64,000 bases of DNA. Source: Pseudophaeomoniella oleicola (Eukaryota > Ascomycota > Eurotiomycetes > Phaeomoniellales > Phaeomoniellaceae). Location: assembly GCA_003868215.1 (NCBI GenBank), contig QWDQ01000008.1:434001-498000 (forward strand). Direction: 5' to 3'. Shown here one piece after another: positions 22,980 through 34,774 of this stretch. Each line of letters opens with the position of its first letter. The first letter of the stretch is position 1. Below the pieces are notes generated by a model, which saw nothing but the letters and a program-made list of their open reading frames with translations, had not been told where the DNA came from and did not search any database. Both the position numbers and the translations under genes were made by a program.

Positions 22980-23874
22980 AATATATTTGTTGTATTCAGC
23001 TGCATAGTCCGCGGGTGTTGGGTGCTCTATCACCGTCATGAGAGCGCTATGAGTCCACGGGTGGTATGCAAGAAGTACAAGCCGTTGTGAAATGACTGAA
23101 TGATGATGGAGCGTGTTGTAGTCGCTTGGTATAATACGTGATACGCATCCCTTACGAAACGTAAACATTGATCTCTGCAAGTCGCGTCGGATCAACTTAA
23201 TACCGAACGATACCGTAAAGACCACCATGCATTAATACTGCAATAAGGCTTTCTATTAATCACTGCCTATTTAAGTGGCAGTCACACATGCTGGTGCAGC
23301 CTTTCCCTGTGTACGATCACTGGTACCTGCTAATGGGATTGACTTGACAAGCTTAGGAGGATAAGAGCACTCCTGCCTAGAAATGTCCTGGGCACCTGCA
23401 TCCAACCTACACGTCACGCTCAAACAGCTTCAGGATATCTTGACATCGTATGTACAACAGCCAATTTCAGACATTCACATAGGCCACTTATGATTTCATT
23501 ACCCTGCTCTGACTATATCGACTCGCCTCTCTCAAGCAATCGTTGAAATCAGTCTCCTGTAGCTTGCCATCCCTTCTCGCTCCCACCCCTCGTTACCGTC
23601 TTTCTTCCTAGCATTTTCCTAGTCGACCCTAAGACGGGAGCCTGGGAATTTATTGGAACTGTGGGCAAACAGCCATGAACAGTATCGCTGAGGACTTTAG
23701 TCTAAGGTTGCGCGATGAAACTGTCGACTGAGCTCTTCTTCAGAAGGATCTGTCCTCCTACGAGATGGGCGGTAAGTGGTAAGGTCTGGTGTCGGCGGAG
23801 ATGGGGCTCGACGACGACCGGAGGATACTTTTGGTTGTCATTAGTGCATCTATTTACCGATAGCTGTATCAAAA
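22980..23874. other. Intergenic, one weak open frame
   Basis: Between the SAS4 start and the stop of the next minus-strand gene. On the plus strand ATG at 23383 opens a 22-codon frame that ends at a good donor (GTATGT, 23448), but no acceptor gives a convincing continuation. I do not call a gene. Confidence 0.4.
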
Positions 23875-25291
23875 CTAACAGGTTTCTCCGTCATCGCTCA
23901 AATCTCTAATCTTGCGATAGACTCTTTCTCCGTTCGACAAGGCTTCTCGGCGATATACATCTGGTGGAGGGTCTCTGGTAAGAATAGCAGGAGGATAGTA
24001 CTCGGAAGCATCATCAGAATGCGTAAGAAGGTTTCTGGGTTGTCGGGCTGATGTAGCTGAGCGGCCATACGAAGCCTCGTCATCATCCACAGACAGACCT
24101 TCGCGTTCACGTGACGCACCATCGTAAAAAGGGCCAACTTTGGAGTACCTGACACCAATTTTAGGACTGGAATATCGCCGGCGGATGATCCGCGTCCTCG
24201 ATGAGGGGCGAGAAGATACTCGACGTCTGCGGCGCTGTTAGTAATTGGTCCAAAGGAAACTTGTTGTCTTACCTTGAAGTCCGGATATCCAAATCGCTAT
24301 AGCCACTTTGATAGGCATCATAGCACGAGCTTGAGCGCCTCGTTCTGCGGCCATGAGTAAGGACCTGGGTCTTTTGTACAAATGGTAAGGCCGACGCAGG
24401 TTCATCCGCGTAGTAGACCCGTTTTGTGACACGTTCGGTGCTTGGAGTTCGGCGCCTGAGTCGAAATTCACTGACAACAGAACCCAGTGAATCTGATGTC
24501 GATCTGTAAGTGCGACTTGTGGTTCTAGATCCGAAATCCTCTGTAGAGTGAGATCGAGATCGTAAAAGAATTCGAACGCGGCTTGGACGTCTGCTCAATC
24601 TTCGCACGTCGTCTGACTCCGAGAAAACTTCCACATCAATCAAATCCCCGTCCTTTCTATAGCGCCGTTTACGCCTTGAGCGCCTCCGCAAGCACGCGTC
24701 TGAATAATCTGTGCTCGATGTTTTGGAATGTCTGCACCTGCCACAAACCGTAGTCGAAGGGATTTCACCGGGCCGGAGAGGATGGCGATAGTGATAACGA
24801 GGAGAGCGATATCTTCCACAGATCATACACTTGTATTTCAGTTCTCCGGGGCCTACTGCTATCGCAGCTATCGGAGGCAGTGCAATTGCCGGGACAGGAT
24901 ATGGTATCGCAATTGGAGGGCCATACTGATAGGATCCGTAGTCATAGGGCTGGTAAGCGGAGGGATAGCTGGGCTGCATACCAGGGATAAACGTTAGTGG
25001 CTGTGTTTGGCCTGCAGTAACAGGAGCAACAGCGACCGTATGCTCCGACCTCATATTTTGTGACATTACTCCTGATTGGGGTATTGAACTTTGTGCGGAT
25101 GAAGGTGGTGAGAGAGGGGTTCTCACTGGTGAAGATACAACGCGAACCCGTTCGAATGAGATTGACCGTCGGCGTTTGAGGCCGAACGCGCTGGCAAGAA
25201 GTTCCCCTGTGCTTGGAGACTTCGCCCTTTCGCGGACGAAGACCTTGTTACCTCTGGAGTCGCGCTCGATCCAAGCCGAAGAGCGTCTCAT
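23875..25291 (-). CDS. Arg/Ser-rich fungal protein with a C4 zinc-ribbon-like motif
   Basis: Exons 25291..24273 and 24226..23875 (46-bp intron, phase 2, acceptor GCCGCAG); 456 residues. It is not a family I can name. The N-terminus (WIERDSRGNKVFVRERAKSP) is followed by a Pro/Tyr-rich stretch (YDYGSYQYGPPIAIPYPVPA), then CMICGRYRSPRYHYRH and CGRCRHS, i.e. two CxxC pairs about 29 residues apart that could bind zinc. The C-terminal half is full of RS/RR dipeptides. An upstream AG (AACAG at 24235) gives a frame that does not continue the Arg-rich character, so the second acceptor was preferred. Confidence 0.7.
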
Positions 25292-26168
25292 AGAAGACGA
25301 GAATGGTGGGCATCTGCCCCAGGGACTGATGGTGAGAATCGGAGGGAAGGGATCGGGTCAACTAAGAACACAAGACGAACCTTCTAAGAGGCTCATTAAC
25401 ATGATAGTAGCGCTTTTCGGTCTCGCAAAATGGTGATGAAGCACGCAGCATGGATTGATGCTTCCTGGGTATAAATACCGAGGAGGTAAGGTGATGCTGA
25501 AGGAAAGTGAAGTTGCCGAGAGTGGAGGAAACAAGAAGCAAAGTTGTTTACGGATAGACCATGTCGACTTTGATCTCTCACTTGAATGGAGCTCCGTGTA
25601 TCTCTGATAATCACCAATACCCACACTTCGAGGTGGAGGAAAAGGGTAAGTTGGAGCGGCTCCCATTTGCCTAAGAGATTGCTGGAAGATCAAGATTGGA
25701 AGGCACGTCCAGAAATGGCTCTCGGCAACGACCACCGCGGTCCTTTTGAGTAGTCGCAATCACATGATCCGAAATACCATATCCAGTTTGACATGCCTCC
25801 AGCGTGTGCTGTAGCTCTCATGGTAAAGAAGCCTGACATTGTTTTGTGCCCTGGTCTATTTCTTACTACGGTCCACAACACATTGTCTCTTACATATACC
25901 GTCTTTCACTGGTGCTTCCAGAACCGGACTTTTGAGTAATACTTTTGAAACAGCAATATACTGTAACAGACTGCGGCAGATATTGATTCCGCAGATCCCG
26001 GATTGAGACATCTATTACGCCGAGGAAGGTTGCACTCATTGTTGCATCGGGACCGTTTCTGCAGAAGCAGGTTGAGGCTGCTCGATTCTTGAAAGACAGG
26101 ATGTCCGCAATCTGTACTGAAGAGTGTTCCCGCCTGCGGGAGAAATGTACTGAATTTGATGGAAAGTG
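25292..26168. other. Intergenic, no gene called
   Basis: 877 bp between two minus-strand genes. Minus-strand frames near 25358-25881 exist but show no family motif, so they are more likely the 5' UTR/promoter of the downstream gene. Confidence 0.45.
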
Positions 26169-26893
26169 TCAAATTTCCTTGGATATGTCGACGCCAACCA
26201 GAATAGCGAACAAGACCAAGGCCAGCTACGTTAAGCATCAGCTCATGGCATAAAAACGAAGGGGAAATAGTAAAACGCACTATAAGTACAGCAAGCAATG
26301 TCACTGTTACTTCCCAACCACCAGCACGTACCTTCCCTCTCGCCAGAGCGTTCTGTTGTCGCCAGTATCTATGGGCTCCGACAACTGCGAGGAATCCAGC
26401 GACGCCCTGACAGAGACTAGCCAATGGTACCGCTGTGACATAATATCCGAAGACAGGGTTCGGGTCTTGAGAGTGTTGAAGGCGGAACAGCTGGGCAATC
26501 AGAATCCCAATCATGGATACGGCCAACGACGTTCGTATATACGCAAGATATGTGCGCTCGAGCGCTGAACATCTCAAGTCAGCAACCACGATCGAACATG
26601 CATATGCCTAAGTGCACTGAAGTTTCGGAAGTCATACCTAGGAAATCCCTTGCTTTCTCATGAGGCACTGTGAGGGAGACTTGTCTCTTCCAAAAGAGCT
26701 TCAGTGGCTGCAATCTACCCGTTCGGGTGCTTGGTGAGCTAGTAGACACCCACAGATTTGCCGGGTCATGTTCGACATTTCGCAATTCGGTGACGTCTCT
26801 TCTGATTTCATTGTCGCCATTGTTCTCTGAATAGGGCGTAGGAGGTTCATTTGCATCCGGCATTGAACTGATCATCCTCTCAGGATCTTGCAT
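26169..26893 (-). CDS. DUF202 integral membrane protein
   Basis: Exons 26893..26638, 26564..26281, 26225..26169 (introns 73 and 55 bp); 198 residues. The DUF202 domain begins ARDFLALERTYLAYIRTSLA, with the hallmark ERT-x-LA-x-IRTSL. Three hydrophobic segments follow: VSMIGILIAQLF, YYVTAVPLASLCQGVAGFLA and, across the last intron, VTVTLLAVLILALVLFAILV. The short last exon ends GVDISKEI. The N-terminal 85 residues are soluble and disordered. DUF202 also forms the membrane part of vacuolar transporter chaperone Vtc1, but SPX and polyphosphate polymerase domains are absent here. Function unknown. Confidence 0.85.
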
Positions 26894-27947
26894 AGCAGTA
26901 GCAGCTCAAGGTTCTTACTTGCCCGGTATTCCCGTATCTACAATCTCCAGATATATTCCTGAGATCGCACTACATGCTATGGTTTCGTTGATATATCCAA
27001 GACAGACCAGAAGGTAATTAGACTCAACTATACCCTATACCGGGTTGTCGAGCTTGTTGTTCTGAGACATCTCATACAAACATCGTCGCCGATATTACAT
27101 GGAGACGGGGCCATCCTGAAAGGCAATGACCGACGTTGGAAGTAGAAGTGGCTTGGTGGGCATTTTCAAGCCCAATTGGGCTCCGCTACCTCCGTTGGTT
27201 GATCCACCAAACTTTTAAGTCTCGTACTTGTGTTATGGTTCGATTGCTATGCACTGTTGTTATCATTGAGATTGAACTTGTAGCTGTCTCTGAATGATCT
27301 CTCGCTTTTTCAGAGAGAAGGCCCTAGGATTCGTCACGAACAATTACTCACCGACCTCTTGCGCCGAAGAGTGTTACCTTTGTTGGCCAACGCCTGGGTC
27401 TATGAGATGGCTCCTCCTCCGTAAGCGCCAGTGGAGATCGGTGCTATAGCGTGCACGTGCAATATAAAGGGCATGTCTAGTGCTGAGCCAGATAGTTTTT
27501 CTATTGATTTCAACAGTGGGTGAGGGCCGTACATGGAAGATCGGCTCATGAATAGCAGAGGTAGAGAGCAGGACACTCAATAGACCACTCAGAATCCAAA
27601 TATCTCACGTACTCTGTGAATATGTTGCAAATATGTTGCTGAGCCAACGTTGAATTCATTCATGTTCATTAGCTTTTACCGATCGTCAAAGTCCGAGCAC
27701 CCGGAATTCTCCATCGGAGTTCTTATCTGCGCAGCTTAATGATCGAATTTCTAGGTGGCGCCAGCCAGCACGTCAATGTCACCGTTCTGTCGCTTCAAAT
27801 TTCTATTCACCACTCCATGCTTTCGATGCCACTGATCGGAGCGTAAATTATCAATATTGTCGAGATAGCATCAGCAATCAATTTGTCTGTCAGTGACGAC
27901 CTTACATCAGTATTAGTGCGCGTTCATTGCGCAGGGGATCCAGCATC
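26894..27947. promoter_or_regulatory. Divergent spacer, DUF202 gene/zinc transporter
   Basis: 1.05 kb between divergent starts, with no coding frame of good character. Presumably both promoters. Confidence 0.45.
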
Positions 27948-29845
27948 ATGGGTCTCTCAAAATCTCATCGAATTCTCATCCTCCTAGCAATTGATTCGGC
28001 CTTCTTCCTCCTGGAGATCGTCGTCGGTTAGTCGCGCATAGCAGGCGCAAGTCGTCTTTGCTCGTCGGTCACTAATTGTTTTCAAAGGATATGCCGTTCA
28101 TTCCTTGGCTCTAGTAGCCGATTCGTTTCATATGGTGCGTATCTATGCATTCGCGCTGCAAGCTTACAAGTACTGACTTTTGCTGCAGTTGAACGATGTT
28201 TTCTCGCTGATTGTCGGTCTATGGGCTGTCAGAGTGGCAGGCTCGTCAGCCAACACGAAGATGTACACCTATGGAGTAAGTTCACCTTATCCTTCTCAGG
28301 ATGTCAGCCAGAGTGACTAACAGCACTCAGTGGCAACGAGCTGAGACCCTCGGTGCTCTAATCAATGGCGTTTTCCTTGTCGCACTCTGCCTGTCCATCT
28401 TCCTAGAGGCCATTCAACGATTTGTCGAACCACAAGAGGTGAACAACCCGAAACTTGTACTCATCGTCGGATGCTTCGGTTTGGCTTCCAATATACTTGG
28501 TTTGGTGCTGTTTCATGACCACGGTCACAGCCATGGTGCAGGGGAGGGAGGCCATGGACACAATCACGGTGACGCAGTCAGCAACGCGGAAGAAGGCCAC
28601 GGCCATGCTCACACGGACGACGAAGCAGAGACGCAGGCTGTGGCTAATGAAAGCGGCAACATTGCGGATGTACTTCCTCAAACCGCGATTGGTGCCTGGC
28701 AAAAGCCTCCCCACGAAGTTGGAAGAGATTACAACAGATCTGACGAAGATGCTTCCACTGCAACGAATGGTCCTGTCTCGCCAGCCAGAAGTCGTAGAGA
28801 CAGTGTAGGTGTACCACACGCTAGACACAGGCGGAGGACGTCAGGGTCTACAAATCGTGGGTTTGGCTCTGTTGACAACCTTCATGTCCATCCAGCATCC
28901 TTTAGGAATGAAATCATTGCTGCAAGTCGCCTCGAAGCAGTCAACTCGGAATCTGATGATGAGGATGGAGAAGCGCTCGTAGAAGACAGCCAGGCGACAC
29001 TGGGACCAAATGAACGATCCGAGCTGTTGCCTAAGGGGCGAGGCCGATCGAAGTCACATGGATCTCACAAGAAGGATCACCGTCACGACTCATGGCATGC
29101 CGAACATATCCACGCCAAACCAGAGCAGCCAGGCTCCAAAGGAGGTCATGGTCACTCTCACGGGGATCTTAACATGGAGGGCGTCTTCCTTCATGTCATG
29201 GGGGATGCTCTTGGCAACATTGGTGTCATAGCATCCGCACTTTTCATTTGGCTTACTTCCTACTCATGGCGGTTCTACAGCGACCCTGCTATCTCTCTTA
29301 TCATCACCTGCATAATCCTGGGCTCAGCCATTCCCCTTTGCAAGGCAGCAAGCCGAATTCTCCTTCAAGCTGTGCCTATAGGCATGTCCATTGACGATAT
29401 TCGCGATGATATCGAAGGGCTTCCCGGCGTCCTGGGTTGCCACCATCTGCACGTCTGGCAGCTCAGCGACACTAAACACGTTGCTTCATTGCACATTCAG
29501 GTCGATTGCGATATTAAGGGTTTGGGCTCCAACGAATATATGCATCTGGCTACTCAAGTCCGAAGGTGCCTCCATGAGTATGGTATCCACAGCTCGACAA
29601 TTCAACCAGAATTTAAAACCAGTCAAGGAGAAGCCAGCTCTGATCACGTTGACGATGCCTTTATGAATGAAGTACAGGATCATAACAAAGGAGCATCGGG
29701 ATCGGGTTCAGGAGCCTCGAGTCCAAGACCTGGAGGTTTCAATCCTGGAAGCATCGGGTCTGAACCCCGAGACTGTCTGCTTGAATGCGGAGACGAATGT
29801 GGTGGAAGCAATAAGGGATGTTGTCCTCCCCAGAAGAAGAAATAA
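27948..29845 (+). CDS. ZRC1: Vacuolar zinc/cadmium transporter, cation diffusion facilitator
   Basis: Exons 27948..28026, 28088..28134, 28189..28275, 28331..29845 (introns 54-61 bp); 575 residues. CDF transporters export Zn2+ from the cytosol in exchange for protons. TM1 is ILILLAIDSAFFLLEIVVG; TM2 contains the metal site HMLND, and TM5 the matching HVMGD (HxxxD pairs). The loop between TM4 and TM5 is very long (about 200 residues), starting with His-rich FHDHGHSHGAGEGGHGHNHG and ending GGHGHSHGDLNMEG, a metal sensor/buffer typical of Zrc1/Cot1. The C-terminal cytosolic domain has GCHHLHVWQLSD. An extra Cys-rich tail, ECGDECGGSNKGCCPPQKKK, could add a thiol metal site. Confidence 0.92.
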
Positions 29846-30475
29846 TCGCGTCATCCATATAACTCCTTCTCCGATGGACATGGCAGATCCGATTTCCATC
29901 TGCAGATATCCTATTTCCGATTGCGACAAGACGATTCTATTTCTTCCTCCTTGTACATATTGCGGTCCTTTGAACCTCATATGACGTTCACCACAGCACG
30001 TCGCATTTCTTTCTGTCAAGCACTGTCGAATGGGACCGAAAGTCCACAGTTTAATTTTCTTTTTTTTTTTGCGCCAGCGTCTATGGGAAGACGCAACTCA
30101 ACCGGTCAATCTGATGGGGCCATGGCAGTCGTTCGTCGTCTTCCTCTCTACAATCCTCATGATTACTATCATGGATCGGCCTCAATCTGTTGCTGATGTG
30201 AATGATTGATCAAGTCGGCACTCGAAGGGTCTGGAGAGAAGTGGAGCCGAGCATGAATGGGAGCGGTGGAATAGCCGAACAGCTGGGAGGGTCAAGGAGA
30301 CAGGAGAACGATGGGAGAACGAATGGTTCGCTGTTATGCGCACGTCTTGACCAAACTGTAACAAACGCCGACCTGTGAGCCAACTCTGCTGGACATGAAC
30401 TGCTCAATCGGTTTGAACGGGCTTGGGGGGCTAGGTCGAGGGTTGGGAAAGTAGTTACGAGAGCCTGTAAAAATT

Positions 30476-30496
30476 GGGGGGGGGGGGGGGGGGGGG
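30476..30496. repeat. G21 homopolymer
   Basis: Uninterrupted run of 21 G on the plus strand in a non-coding spacer. The length may be affected by slippage or sequencing error. Confidence 0.9.
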
Positions 30497-30682
30497 TTAT
30501 CAAAAAAAGGCGGGAATTCGAGCAGAGGCTCTCCCTTGGGCTGCCAGGCTAGCTATCTTGGTCGGCTGGGGACGAGAACGAAAACTGTGACCGTACTTTA
30601 CAAATACATAGGTACGTATTAACTGGGAATAATTGAGCTTTTGAACTCTGAACTGTTTTGAGGGGGCCATGTGTGTTCCTAC

Positions 30683-30711
30683 TGATGATGATGATGATGA
30701 TGATGATGATG
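30683..30711. repeat. (TGA)n microsatellite
   Basis: About 9.7 perfect units of TGA in the same non-coding spacer. Confidence 0.95.
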
Positions 30712-31226
30712 TCGGTGTACTTTTGAGGTCATCTGCTCTGTGAAGTTCAGGCAGGCGGTTCATTTGGGCTCAATGATAGATAATATGACTATTAGGTAGC
30801 TAGCTAAGCTATTTACCTAAGGTATGTATGTAGATATGATATAGAGAAGGTGGCCAGGTAGCTAGCTGTATATCATGCACAGGGTAATGAATGCTAAGCT
30901 ACATTGTATTTGCATGCATATAAATAATGACGATGAAGGGAGCAACTTGTTCTGTAGAAGTCTCGGTGAGGGTAGGTGAGAGCTCTACCGACCCAGGGCA
31001 GGTAGATAGGTAGGTAGATTAGCTGGCCGATTCTTGAGATGGTATGGTAACAATAGCGATGAGGTCTTGGAAGGTATCATGGGGTGTGGTAGAGTGTCTC
31101 GTTGAGTTAGCTAGCTCATGTGTTTCGGTGGAGTTGGTGAAGAAGGCATTGTCTCACTGGAGGAGAGAGGCATGTCCTTTTTTGGTGAGGGAAGGAATAT
31201 GTGTGATCTTTGATTTATGGTCACTC

Positions 31227-34200
31227 TCAAGCGCCAGGTGTCTCATCGTTCTTTGACAGTGCGTCTACGAAGGCTCTCAGACGACGGTGGAGGTGGATCT
31301 CTATTGATTCAACCGTCTTGGTGATAGTCTCAGCATATGTTGCGAAATCCTCTTCTAGGTGGCCAGATTCGGCGGTCTGATTTTCGAAATTTGAGTGAGT
31401 GCGGTGGTGCTCGCTTTGTAGGTGTTGGAGGAGCAGTTGTTTGAGGCGATGTTCCCATTGTTCAATCTCCTTAGTGGATGCCACCACATCTCCTTCACTC
31501 CAGTCGTCAGATATATATTCATTCGCGGATGGATTGCTGGAGGTGAGGGTATATATATCACGTTTCTTGGCGTGACGGACAAGCATATTTTCCCATGGAG
31601 GGGTTCTGCTTGTTTGAGGACCTGAACTCATCGAAGTAGGAATATGGACAGTGCAGCTGATGTTGTGGAGTTGACTTCCAGGCGGTCCTGTCTCCAGAGG
31701 TAGGAGGGAAGATTTGGTCCTCTTCAATTTCGTATGCAAATTGGTCATAAGGCGGCGACGGGGGTCTGAGGGTGCCAGCTTGGTTGCAGGTGCGGTAATT
31801 GTAGATTTTAGCAAGGTGATGGGATGATCGCCGCTGCCGGCTAATGGAAGGTTTGCAGGAGGACGTGGAGACTCCACACGAGACGCTGGAGACAGAGGCG
31901 TAGAGAATGTGGATGATACGGAAGTAAGACTTGTATCAGGCTGAGACAGGCGCATCTTCGCAGAAAGATAACGGTTGTTGTGAGGGCTGTTGGTTTTCGA
32001 CTTACTTGGCCATTGGCTCAAGCTCTGGAAGGGGTTATGATCTTTCTGGGTCCTAGCAATCAAATTTGCCAGTGAAACTGTTGGCTGTTGGAAATTTGCA
32101 AGGCGTACTTGACGCTGGGCCGTTTGCGCAGCCTTCTTACGATATTCGAACTCCATGACGGCATCTAGATCGTTTGTAGAAGCTGCGTCTTCGGAGTTCA
32201 TAGACGAAGATACTAATGAAGAGACCTTCGAAGGAAGAGCTGTTTCCGATGATACATTACCAGGGGATTCGTTCTGACTTTGCTGCGAGGATTTTCTGAA
32301 GTGGGGAGTGAACGCATGGTTGATAGATGTCCTGCTATGTACCAAAGGAGGTGTATCAAAAAGCTTACGCCCCTTTGTCAGCGGGTCTCTGTGTAGAAGC
32401 AGGCTCGCAGTTTCGATGCCTTCGACCTCCTCGAGCTGGCTGGCCGACGCAGGCGGATTGAAATCTTTGTATCTCTTCCCCGTTGTGTTTTTGGGCGTCG
32501 CAGGAGTGGCGAACTTGCCTTCTTGAACTACACAATTGCGGGCTGGCTGAGAGGGGTAGCTTATCCATGTATCCAGCATATTGGTCTTTGGTCCTGATAG
32601 CACACTGCTAGGTTCCTCAACCGGAGTTTGGAGATCTCGGTGGTCGTCACCCAAAGCGGATCCGTTCCAAGAATGCCGCAGAGATCGGCTAGGGTTCAGA
32701 GAAAACCGAGGAGATGGACTTTTATCCGGACTTGGCAGTGTACGTGCAGCATGAATTTTGTGAGAACGTTCAGGAAGCTTCGGCATCATTGGAGATGAGC
32801 TAGCAAATCCTTTGGAAGGGGATAGATGACCTTGGCTCACTGTCTTGTTGTCCAGAGCTGACTGCATGCGAGGACGTATGGTTGCATGAAGCTTAGCCAT
32901 TGTCCATGGATTCGTCACTTTTGGATCTGCAATCTCTGACTCATCCACAGACAAAATGGAGTCTTCATCAGAATCACTAAAAGTCTCTTGATTCGCCGCT
33001 GGAAGGTCGTCAGGCGGCTGTCTCGCATTCTGCATCTGTTCTCTCACTTCATTCGAGTGACTGCCCAAACTTGGATGAGGCTTAGACGAATCGTGGGCTT
33101 CGTTGGGACTGCCTTCCTGAGTCGTATCTTCCGACTTCCTGGCCAACAACACTTGGAAGTCCGACCCCATCTGATCAATTCCTGACCTGTCTCGGTTCAA
33201 GGCAGGCTTTGGCGTGGGCTTGCTATTCTGCAATTCACCATAGAGCGATTTGAAGAAGGTCTCCACTATGGCCATTATTGCCGGGGTGTCGACAAACATT
33301 ACATCGTCTTTTGCCGGTTCGATGTTTATATCATAACTTCCTGGCTTGCATACAAGATGGATGAACAAAAAAGGGTCGTTAGGGCACCTTTCCGCGTTGT
33401 GCCAAGAGGAAATTGAACGTATATATGATTTATACATCCGGACGAGCTCCTTGCCAAAACCTCTTGTGGTGGCCATTGGGCGTCCGTCTATGGCAAGTAT
33501 TTGGCCTCCGTTTGGTATCCCAGAAGGGTCTACTGCAACGTCAGATCTTGCCTTTGGTGAAGAGTGTTGCACGGCCTACCACAATCAGCTGCTGGAAGTA
33601 AGGCAAGCACCCCTACGGAAGATGGACTAGACAAAACCGTCGGATCCAAAGCCTGTTCGCTCTCATCTCCTTCTCTGCCGTTGCTGGTGGTTTTCTCCAA
33701 AGTGCATTTCGTGGCAATGTCTTGGCCACAGGTTACGACAGCGACGTCCATCACAGAGGCATTTGGCTTTGGCCCGTAGATCCAGTTATGCCTCACATTT
33801 TTGCCTTTGAGGACTTTGAGCGACCATCTGATCGAGGGCCTTGCAAATGCATAGGCCTGTATAATCTTCTTGATTCCTGCTAATGTTTTGTAACTCGACT
33901 TGATCACAGTCTGCTTTCGGACAGGAAGATACTGCAAGAAATCTTCAACGCGAACAGTTGTACCCACCGCATGCGAAGCATTCTCGGAGCTAGATTTCCA
34001 TGAGCGTGGTCATTACGAAGATTATGCCTATAGCAAAAAACTTACCTGACAAGCTCTCCTGCGCGATTGTAGACCAGCTTTGCTGCTACCAGATCGCCAT
34101 CCACCCTCGTGATGACAGTCACTTTGCCACTTAGCTCTGCTACGCTACCGAGTGCTTGACCTCTGAAGCCAAGAGATCTACTTCCGATTGTCTTCAGATC

Positions 34201-34452
34201 TTCCAGTGTCTCCAGCTTGTTGGTATAGTTCAGCTTGCAGACATTTTGCCTATCGGCAGGACCGATCCCAATTCCATTGTCCTTGACTTGTATCACATCC
34301 AGTGTGTTTGGAGATATTTCCACAAAGATAGACGTGGCTTTAGCGTCCAAAGAATTATCGATGAATTCTTTGACAACAGAGCAAGTATCATTGAGAACAA
34401 CAGAAGAGCCAATAGCACGGACAGTAGAGCCTGAAAGAAGAGATATTGGCAT
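31227..34452 (-). CDS. MLH2: MutL-family mismatch repair protein, MLH2/PMS1-like
   Basis: Exons 34452..34046, 33989..33580, 33532..31227 (introns 56 and 47 bp); 1040 residues. The N-terminal GHKL ATPase is complete: SVVKEFIDNSLDAKATSI (motif I, catalytic E), DNGIGI (motif II) and SLGFRGQALGSV (motif III). The transducer domain continues in exon 2 and crosses into exon 3 as LALLPAADC-VDPSGIPNGG and GQILAIDGRPMATTRG. The remaining 600 residues are low-complexity. I see no DQHAxxExxxxE endonuclease motif, which argues against PMS1(yeast)/MLH3 and for the non-nuclease MLH2 class that forms MLH1-MLH2. The second intron is easily missed because its flanks stay open on both sides; branch TCTGAC sits 5 bp before the acceptor. 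Confidence 0.8.
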
Positions 34453-34774
34453 GTTATATTAGGTTGTCAACATATAAGAGTTCCGAAGTAGAAACGGGAG
34501 ACATATGACTTGGTCAATGGAATCGTCACCGCTTGAAACACAATGGCAACTTTAAGAGACGAAGTAGAAAAAAATACACAATGAAATGTATACATGGGAG
34601 GCTGACTGCCTCAATGAAAGAGGATGATATGTTTTGAGTGACTTTGATTAATAGTGATGATAAATATTCCGCTAATGCCAAGCAATGTCTTCAAAACCCT
34701 TTTTGGTGGTGGTGTCTTCCCCTGAAATCCGATCATCTTGGATGCACGGATTCTGTCAAGCGCTATTCAACGCT
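34453..34774. promoter_or_regulatory. Divergent promoter, MLH2/PFA4
   Basis: 322 bp between start codons. The PFA4 frame is open upstream to an ATG at 34685, so part may be coding if that start is used. Confidence 0.5.

Larger units (their letters stand above)
29846..31226. other. Convergent 3' spacer with simple repeats
   Basis: 1.38 kb between the stops of the zinc transporter and MLH2. It holds a G21 run, a (TGA)n tract and several GTAGCTAGCT / TAGGTAGGTAG motifs around 30795-31020. No coding frame of good character. Confidence 0.5.

Noticed and set aside
23383-23660. Small plus-strand gene starting MSWAPASNLHVTLKQLQ with a GTATGT donor
   Set aside because: Downstream acceptors lead to early stops or a short featureless tail, so there is no support beyond one good donor.
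25358-25881. Minus-strand frames upstream of the Arg/Ser-rich gene
   Set aside because: No motif and weak starts; more like UTR/promoter sequence.
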